DNA from: Nitrospirota bacterium
GTDB lineage: Bacteria; Nitrospirota; Thermodesulfovibrionia; Thermodesulfovibrionales; Dissulfurispiraceae
Direction of reading: 5' to 3'
NCBI GenBank assembly: GCA_016936655.1
Contig: JAFGXL010000021.1
Coordinates: 159,881-223,880 of the forward strand
Length of the DNA: 64,000 bases
The translations under genes were made by a program, and so were the position numbers. The notes under the pieces were generated by a model. The model was not told the DNA's origin. It ran no database searches and worked only from the letters and a program-made list of their open reading frames with translations. This document shows positions 58,773 to 64,000 of this stretch, in pieces (within the stretch, counting starts at the first letter, position 1; every line of letters starts with the position of its first letter).

Positions 58773-59453
58773 TTATTTCCCTTTAACTATCTCTACTGCG
58801 CTGCTTGTGCCTATCCTGTCAGCTCCTGCCTTAATAAATTCTAGAGCCTGCTGAAATGTCCTGATTCTGCCTGCTGCTTTTATGCCTGCTTTGTCTCCAA
58901 CAGCTTCACGGATAAGCTTTATGTCTTCAACTACAGCTCCGATAGAGCCAAATCCGGTGGATGTCTTCACCATCTGTGCTCCTGCTGACAGCACAGCAGA
59001 GCATGCAACAGCCTTTTCCTTGTCTGTCAGATAACATGTCTCTATGATCACCTTATGAAATGCCTGCGGAGTGCGTTTGATGATCTCAGCAAGCTCATCT
59101 TCCACATATGACCAGTTGCCTGACTTCGCAGCTCCGATGTTCATAACAATATCCAGCTCCTGCGCGCCGTATGAAACAGCCTCTTCTGCCTCGAATATCT
59201 TCACATCCTTAACTGTCAGTCCTGATGGAAATCCTATGACTGTGCATACGCCCACATTTCTGTCTCGCAGAAGAGCTTTGCAAAGAGGAACATAGTATGG
59301 ATAGACGCATACAGTTTTAAACTGATATTCAGCAGCGTCTTTGCAGAGCATAATGATGTCTGCTTCTGATGCATCTGTTTTGAGCAGTGTTGAGTCAATA
59401 AGCTGTGCCGCCATAGCGCGATTGTTTTTAATCTCATCAATATTTATTTCCAT
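58773..59453 (-). CDS. deoC: Deoxyribose-phosphate aldolase
   Basis: A 226-residue class I aldolase that splits 2-deoxyribose 5-phosphate into glyceraldehyde 3-phosphate and acetaldehyde. The Schiff-base Lys lies in MVKTSTGFGS and the second Lys in GIKAAGRIRT. It overlaps the upstream aminotransferase gene by 10 bases and is the last gene of that reverse block. Confidence 0.95.
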   Translation of the reverse strand: MEINIDEIKNNRAMAAQLIDSTLLKTDASEADIIMLCKDAAEYQFKTVCVYPYYVPLCKALLRDRNVGVCTVIGFPSGLTVKDVKIFEAEEAVSYGAQELDIVMNIGAAKSGNWSYVEDELAEIIKRTPQAFHKVIIETCYLTDKEKAVACSAVLSAGAQMVKTSTGFGSIGAVVEDIKLIREAVGDKAGIKAAGRIRTFQQALEFIKAGADRIGTSSAVEIVKGK

Positions 59454-60328
59454 AGTGATACATTGTCTCCGGGTCTGTTTTTTATATAGTTTCTTACTTC
59501 ATGTCTGTAGGCCTTCAGCAGTGTTGCTGCAACTCTTCCTGTTTTGATTTTTACATCTCCAACCGCACTCACAGGCATTACTTCCATGGTTGTGTTTGAT
59601 ATGAATGCCTCTGATGCATCCAAAAGATCCTGCGGCAGAAATCTGTCTTCCTTTACAGATATGTTATGCGACAGGGCTAGATCTATCAAAAGTTTTCTTG
59701 TAATTCCATCCAGTATACCGCAATTAACTGATGGTGTGCAGAGTGCATCACCAGAAAGGAAAAAGATGTTGCTTATAGTGCCTTCAGCAAGAAAGCCTTC
59801 TGTATTAAGCATCAGCGCTTCGTATGCATCTGTGCCTTTGGAATCTATTTTTGCCAGTATATTATTCAGGAAGTTTAGGGATTTTATCCTTGGATCCAAC
59901 GCCTGTCTATGGTTTCTGCGCACCGAGGATATCATGACCTTTACTCCGTCCGTATAAAAGGATTCAGGATAGTTTTTGAATTCTGTTGCTATGATTATCA
60001 TTTTAGGGTCTTCACACAAATCAGGATCGAGTCCTATGGGTCCTTTGCCTCTTGTTAGAGAGAGCCGTACATAAGCATTTTTGAGTCTGTTGGCATCAAT
60101 AGTTTCATTTATTGCAGCTTCAATCTGAGCCAGTGTCTTTGGCAGGTTTAGCTGTATGAGCGATGCTGATCTCTCGAACCTGAGCAGATGCTCCCTGACC
60201 ATAAAGACCGTTCCGTCGTATGAACGCATTGTCTCGTATATGCCGTCGCCATACAGAAGGCCGTGATCAAAGACAGATACCTTGGCTTCTTCTTCTTCCA
60301 CAATGCTGTTGCCAAAAAATACCTTCAT
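59444..60328 (-). CDS. Class IV aminotransferase (IlvE or PabC type)
   Basis: A 294-residue fold-type IV PLP enzyme. SVFDHGLLYGDGIYETMR at about 18-35, the PLP Lys in PRIKSLNFLNNILAK and NTEGFLAEGTISNIFFL are conserved. Both branched-chain aminotransferase and aminodeoxychorismate lyase fit; the sequence around LAEGTISNIFF does not settle it. It lies 2 bp after yraN. Confidence 0.82.
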   Translation of the reverse strand: MKVFFGNSIVEEEEAKVSVFDHGLLYGDGIYETMRSYDGTVFMVREHLLRFERSASLIQLNLPKTLAQIEAAINETIDANRLKNAYVRLSLTRGKGPIGLDPDLCEDPKMIIIATEFKNYPESFYTDGVKVMISSVRRNHRQALDPRIKSLNFLNNILAKIDSKGTDAYEALMLNTEGFLAEGTISNIFFLSGDALCTPSVNCGILDGITRKLLIDLALSHNISVKEDRFLPQDLLDASEAFISNTTMEVMPVSAVGDVKIKTGRVAATLLKAYRHEVRNYIKNRPGDNVSLWK

Positions 60329-60330
60329 CT

Positions 60331-60675
60331 TCAGAACGCTCCTTCTATATGAGTTATCTCCTCTTTTTGGTCTGAGGAGATTATGCTGATAATATCGAAC
60401 CGTACAGGAAGTTCCTTCCCGGCATTTTTCATGAATGCGAGAGCTATTGCCCTGAGTTTTTCCTGTTTCTTCGAGCCGACCGCCTCAAAAGGCTGGCCAA
60501 AGAGATCGCCTTTGCGTGTCTTTACCTCAACAAAGATGAGTCTGTCGCCGTGCTTTGCGATTATGTCTGCCTCGCCAAAACCTGTTTTGAAGTTGCGGTG
60601 GAGTATTTTGTATCCTTTTCCTTTGAGGTATTCAACAGCCATATCCTCACCGCTAGCGCCAAGGGTCTTTATCAT
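60331..60675 (-). CDS. yraN: YraN family (UPF0102) nuclease-like protein
   Basis: A 114-residue protein with the UPF0102 pattern: AVEYLKGKGYKILHRNF and GEADIIAKHGDRLIFVEVKTR. The Glu, Asp and Glu-x-Lys fit the PD-(D/E)xK nuclease fold. The cellular role is not established. It overlaps the preceding Toprim gene by 4 bases. Confidence 0.88.
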   Translation of the reverse strand: MIKTLGASGEDMAVEYLKGKGYKILHRNFKTGFGEADIIAKHGDRLIFVEVKTRKGDLFGQPFEAVGSKKQEKLRAIALAFMKNAGKELPVRFDIISIISSDQKEEITHIEGAF

Positions 60676-61112
60676 ATGTCTCCTGCAAAGCCTTCATTTT
60701 CGCTGACTGTTACATATTCGCCCGCAAGTCTCTGAAGAAGGGCAGGTATGCCTTCGATGTCCTTGATATCCTTTTGGCATAGAGCTTTTAGAGCTTCCCT
60801 TATGCCGGAGAACTCTTCCCACATGCCTTCTGTCTCTTTTCCTACAGCTTTTAAAAGCTGCTCGCCTTTTTCATCCCAGTCTGTGAGCAGAATTATTTTG
60901 TGAAACCTTTCTGCAATATGTTCAGCAAACTCATAAATGCTTTTGCCGCTATGGATTGTGACTATCTCGCCGACAAGTCCGATGCTGCGCAGCGCATTCA
61001 CATCTTTTCTGCCCTCAACCACAACTGGTATCCGTTTGTTGAGCTCATAAAGGCGTTGAAGAGCATCCTGTATCCTGGTTGCGCGCTCAAGGTCTGCGGG
61101 GTTGATCTGCAT
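60672..61112 (-). CDS. Small stand-alone Toprim-domain protein
   Basis: A 146-residue protein with the Toprim acidic residues in VVVEGRKDVNALR (near 31) and LLTDWDEKGEQLL (near 95), similar to small RNase M5/primase-like or UPF0292 Toprim proteins. An N-terminal helix (LERATRIQDALQRLYELN) precedes the domain. It is translationally coupled to yraN, which suggests a shared role in nucleic-acid processing. Catalysis by itself is unproven. Confidence 0.8.
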   Translation of the reverse strand: MQINPADLERATRIQDALQRLYELNKRIPVVVEGRKDVNALRSIGLVGEIVTIHSGKSIYEFAEHIAERFHKIILLTDWDEKGEQLLKAVGKETEGMWEEFSGIREALKALCQKDIKDIEGIPALLQRLAGEYVTVSENEGFAGDI

Positions 61113-61165
61113 TTAGCTCCGTATGCAGCGGCTGCCTGACAAGTGATGCAGCGGCTTGGTTGGTA

Positions 61166-62428
61166 TTATTGGTTTTTCTGTGGGTAAAGATACCCGAAGC
61201 GCTTCACAAAGTCATCAGGCTGCATATTTGCTGTATCTGCGAGCGCTTTCAGATTCTCACCAGAGAAATCCTCTTTTTCCAGCCGGATCATATATTTTCT
61301 GCTTACTTCGTATGTCTCGGAGTTGATGTCAACTCTTCTGATCTTTGTTTTTGATGTTGTGTAGTCATGCATCTCTACAAAAGGTATCGGTCTCAGATGA
61401 CCGTCGCTCACAACAATGACCGCGCCTGATCCGCCCCTGAGCAGATAGCGCACAGCGCCGTATCCGAGATTGCGTGTGTACTCTATGTCAAATGGTATCG
61501 GGTCGGCAGCCCTGAGTTCATAGCCGATGTTCTTGTGTACGATTGTTGCATTTATTCCCATAGATTTGAGAGTGTTTGTTGTGAAGTCGCGCATTATCCT
61601 GCCGAGCTGTATTTCTGAAAGCCTGATATTGCCTGACTCGTCTTTGACAAGGTGCTCCATCTGGCTCAGCTCGTTCAGTTCAAAACGCTCTGATATTCCT
61701 TCAGCAAGAATAGCTATGCCGTAGTCTCTCTTCATAGAGAGCCGTTTTATGATGGAGCCTGCAAGTATGTCGCTGACCTGCTTGAAGGAGAGTCCGTTTG
61801 TAGGGAACTCTTCAGGTATCAGCGTTATGGTGGCTCCGACTGCCTTGCCTATGCCGAGAGCAAGATGGCCTGCGTGCCTGCCCATTGTTGTGATGAAGTA
61901 CCATCTGCCTGTTGTTTTGGCATCTTCCATTATGTTTTTTACTATCTGAACACCCCAGTGGCGCGCTGTCTCGTATCCGAATGTTGATAAACCGCCAGGC
62001 AGAGGAATGTCATTGTCGATTGTTTTTGGCACATGCACAACGCTTACAGCGCCGCGTGCTTCGCGCTCTATCCAGTTTGCCATGTAGAGCGTGCCGTCGC
62101 CGCCAATGGTGATAAGGTGTTTTATGCCGAGTGTTTTGAGTGTTGACAGAAGCGTATCGAAGCGCTCTTTTGCCCTGTCAGGAAAGTCTCGAGATGTCCT
62201 GAGTATAGAGCCGCCTGTTGAGTGTATTCTCGATACCTTGTCTATGGACAGAGGCATGAGGCAGTCTTTGTTGCCGTCGAACAGGCTTTTGAATCCGCCT
62301 ACTATGCCGGCGATCTCCTTGCCCTGGTTGATCGCTTCAATCGTAGCAGCGCTTATTACGCCATTTATGCCGGGGGCGGGTCCGCCCCCAACAATAAGCC
62401 CTATGAGTGACCTCTCTTTTTTGGGCAT
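61166..62428 (-). CDS. 6-phosphofructokinase (group III type)
   Basis: A 420-residue phosphofructokinase. GGGPAPGINGVI at 14-25 is the family start; GGDGT at 109-113 has the Gly typical of ATP users, while PKTIDND at 134-140 has the Lys typical of PPi users (ATP enzymes of the E. coli type have PGTIDND). MGRHAGHLAL follows. This mixed signature occurs in the long group III enzymes, many of which use ATP. It lies 17 bp after the class II aldolase gene, so two consecutive glycolytic steps are together. Confidence 0.88.
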   Translation of the reverse strand: MPKKERSLIGLIVGGGPAPGINGVISAATIEAINQGKEIAGIVGGFKSLFDGNKDCLMPLSIDKVSRIHSTGGSILRTSRDFPDRAKERFDTLLSTLKTLGIKHLITIGGDGTLYMANWIEREARGAVSVVHVPKTIDNDIPLPGGLSTFGYETARHWGVQIVKNIMEDAKTTGRWYFITTMGRHAGHLALGIGKAVGATITLIPEEFPTNGLSFKQVSDILAGSIIKRLSMKRDYGIAILAEGISERFELNELSQMEHLVKDESGNIRLSEIQLGRIMRDFTTNTLKSMGINATIVHKNIGYELRAADPIPFDIEYTRNLGYGAVRYLLRGGSGAVIVVSDGHLRPIPFVEMHDYTTSKTKIRRVDINSETYEVSRKYMIRLEKEDFSGENLKALADTANMQPDDFVKRFGYLYPQKNQ

Positions 62429-62445
62429 CTCTCTTTTATCTCCAG

Positions 62446-63798
62446 CTATTTAAGCAGATTAGGGTTTATATCTTTTTGTACTGTAACAGGCTTTACTGTC
62501 TTGTTAACAAGATCAACAGTGTTGCCCACCTTCAGCTTTTCAAAAAGAAGGCCGAACTTATCCTCCAGCTCTTTCATTATAGGAGCTTTTACAGCCTCAG
62601 GCAGATCCCACCACTTTTTCTTTATCGGGCCGAATCCCTTTTTTCTGGTGCTGTATATGAACTGCTCCTCTGTCTGGCCCTCTTTCCACTCCTTTGCGTA
62701 TTCTGATTTTAAGAAGTTGTATGTTTCCTGTTTGAAGTCAGCAGGCAAGGCCTTTGAATCGAAAATTATATTCTGGAATCCGGTTGCAAGATGCACCTCT
62801 GATGTTCCTGTCTCAGGGAACATATTGAATGCTTCATCAGGCAGAGTTGATGCGCCGTGCTGCACTGCGCCTGAAAGCCCGAACTCTTTTCTCGATAGTT
62901 CAGAGAGCTGCTGGAGTGTATCAAAATCTATCTTCACTTTTGCGAGTGTGCCGTCAGGAAGCGGAACTCCTCCATGGCTTGTGCCTGTCTGGACGCTCAG
63001 CTTGCTGAGTCCTTTTGCTCCTTTGAATATCTCTTTGAATCCGCCAAGATATGCTCGGGCCTCTTCAGGATTGCTGTTCTGCTTGCCGATCTCTCCGATC
63101 TCTCCGCCTATTGAGACTTCAACTCCTGAAGGCTGTAAATTTCTCACATGCGATGAGAGTTCAGCAGTCATCTCGAAGTTTGGTCTCTGCTGCTCTTTGA
63201 CACTGGGTCTGTCGAGGTCAACAAGTGTGGATGCGTCAATGTCTATGTTGTAAAATTCAGCCTCAATCGCTTCAGCTATCAGACCTTTAACATAATTTGT
63301 CTCTGGCGCTGCGTCAGCAAGGAAGTTTCTTCTCACAAGCTGGAAGTGGTCTCCTTGAATAAAGACCGGACCGGAATATCCTTCTTTCACAGCAGCAGCG
63401 AGCACCACTGTTGAGTATTCTAGCGGTCTCTGCTTTGTGTATCCTATCTCAGAACGGGCTATCTCAAATATCATCGCTCCCACCTTCATCTGGAGCGCCT
63501 TTCTGAATACAGCGCGCACAACATCATAGGTGAGGCCTCTGATGTTCATGGCAGGCACAGTAAAGCCGGGATAGTTTTTGCCCATCTCTTCGTAGAGCCC
63601 CTGTATTGAAGCAGGCACTGCGCCGCAGGCTTTGCAGATCTCTTTAACAAGAATGAATTTGGATTTTCTCTTTTCGTCATCAGGCTCAAAGACAGCATCA
63701 TATATCAGGCTGTCCATCATTCCCCGTACGCGGGATATGTCTTTAACTACGATGGTGCTGTTCTTGAATTTAACTGCCTCATTCAACCCTTGTACCAT
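62446..63798 (-). CDS. Class II fructose-bisphosphate aldolase-like protein
   Basis: A 450-residue barrel protein. VFIQGDHFQ carries the first metal His, GGEIGEIG the Glu, VQTGTSHGGVP and SGAVQHGAST the other His residues, all as in class II aldolases. It is about 100 residues longer than the classical enzyme, with an N-terminal about 70-residue and a C-terminal extension (KKKWWDLPEAV onward). Pairing with phosphofructokinase supports fructose 1,6-bisphosphate as substrate. The 202 bp beyond it to the window end show no gene. Confidence 0.82.
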   Translation of the reverse strand: MVQGLNEAVKFKNSTIVVKDISRVRGMMDSLIYDAVFEPDDEKRKSKFILVKEICKACGAVPASIQGLYEEMGKNYPGFTVPAMNIRGLTYDVVRAVFRKALQMKVGAMIFEIARSEIGYTKQRPLEYSTVVLAAAVKEGYSGPVFIQGDHFQLVRRNFLADAAPETNYVKGLIAEAIEAEFYNIDIDASTLVDLDRPSVKEQQRPNFEMTAELSSHVRNLQPSGVEVSIGGEIGEIGKQNSNPEEARAYLGGFKEIFKGAKGLSKLSVQTGTSHGGVPLPDGTLAKVKIDFDTLQQLSELSRKEFGLSGAVQHGASTLPDEAFNMFPETGTSEVHLATGFQNIIFDSKALPADFKQETYNFLKSEYAKEWKEGQTEEQFIYSTRKKGFGPIKKKWWDLPEAVKAPIMKELEDKFGLLFEKLKVGNTVDLVNKTVKPVTVQKDINPNLLK

Positions 63799-64000
63799 TG
63801 TAAAGCCTCCCTGATTTTTTTCTGCATAATTATATCAAAATAGTAACATTTTTTTGCCTATATAACAGTTTAACAGAACATCAGCGCAACAGTGCGGTAG
63901 TAAAATCATCACGACAGCGCGTCAGTCCGACAGCAACAACAATGATAAAACTTCAGTGACAACAAAGGCAGATGGTTCGATCTTCTAACCTTGTAAACTA

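Overview
The window is a chromosomal segment of a Gram-negative bacterium. It encodes lipid A synthesis (lpxD, fabZ, lpxA, lpxI), outer-membrane assembly (bamA, ompH), LPS export (lptF, lptG), the Pal/CpoB envelope pair and one beta-barrel protein. Base composition looks moderate, in the mid-40s % GC by eye. Use of LpxI rather than LpxH, a CheY-DUF4388 regulator, CooT and DUF3842 proteins and a Cys-rich PAS histidine kinase together suggest a Nitrospirota- or Desulfobacterota-like anaerobe. That placement is inference; nothing in the window fixes the taxon.

Layout. 1-2.1 kb: a partial response regulator with a DUF4388 output domain, a second DUF4388-like protein and a small Cys-rich protein. 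2.1-9.4 kb: miaA, then a divergent amino-acid and methyl-cycle cluster leuD-leuB-asd-asd paralogue-metK-ahcY. 9.4-10.4 kb: an outer-membrane protein. 10.4-17.3 kb: an accessory defence island made of a PLD-SNF2 helicase and an Eco57I-type methylase, with a frameshifted winged-helix remnant between them and a 30-bp palindrome plus a truncated reading frame at its edge. 17.4-25.4 kb: rlmN, tRNA-Phe, pal-cpoB, moaA, and a reverse operon lepA-lepB-ribE with a ROK kinase. 25.6-32.7 kb: bamA-ompH-lpxD-fabZ-lpxA-lpxI and a membrane protein. 32.6-38.9 kb: a LipM-like octanoyltransferase, CooT, DUF3842, DUF401, serS, an orphan FliK-like/FlhB-tail pair and DUF486. 39.0-43.9 kb: an EndoIII-like glycosylase, DAHP synthase behind a probable aromatic attenuator, an OFA-type transporter, a toxin-antitoxin locus with a frameshifted toxin, and a flavin reductase. 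43.9-52.9 kb: a cobalamin-riboswitch-controlled operon for the late steps of B12 synthesis. 53.0-64 kb: an HD hydrolase, a histidine kinase, hemB, an IscA-like protein, lptFG, and a reverse block of deoC, a class IV aminotransferase, yraN, a Toprim protein, 6-phosphofructokinase and class II aldolase.

Points most worth attention: (1) an aromatic-rich leader peptide with terminator ahead of DAHP synthase; (2) an Asd paralogue that has lost both the catalytic Cys and His beside an intact asd; (3) a RelE-type toxin whose frame is broken exactly at an A-run that could support -1 slippage; (4) the two-gene PLD-helicase/methylase island; (5) several starts that sit 5-6 nt after a -10-like box with no ribosome-binding site, suggesting leaderless mRNAs. 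No CRISPR array, insertion sequence or rRNA gene was seen.
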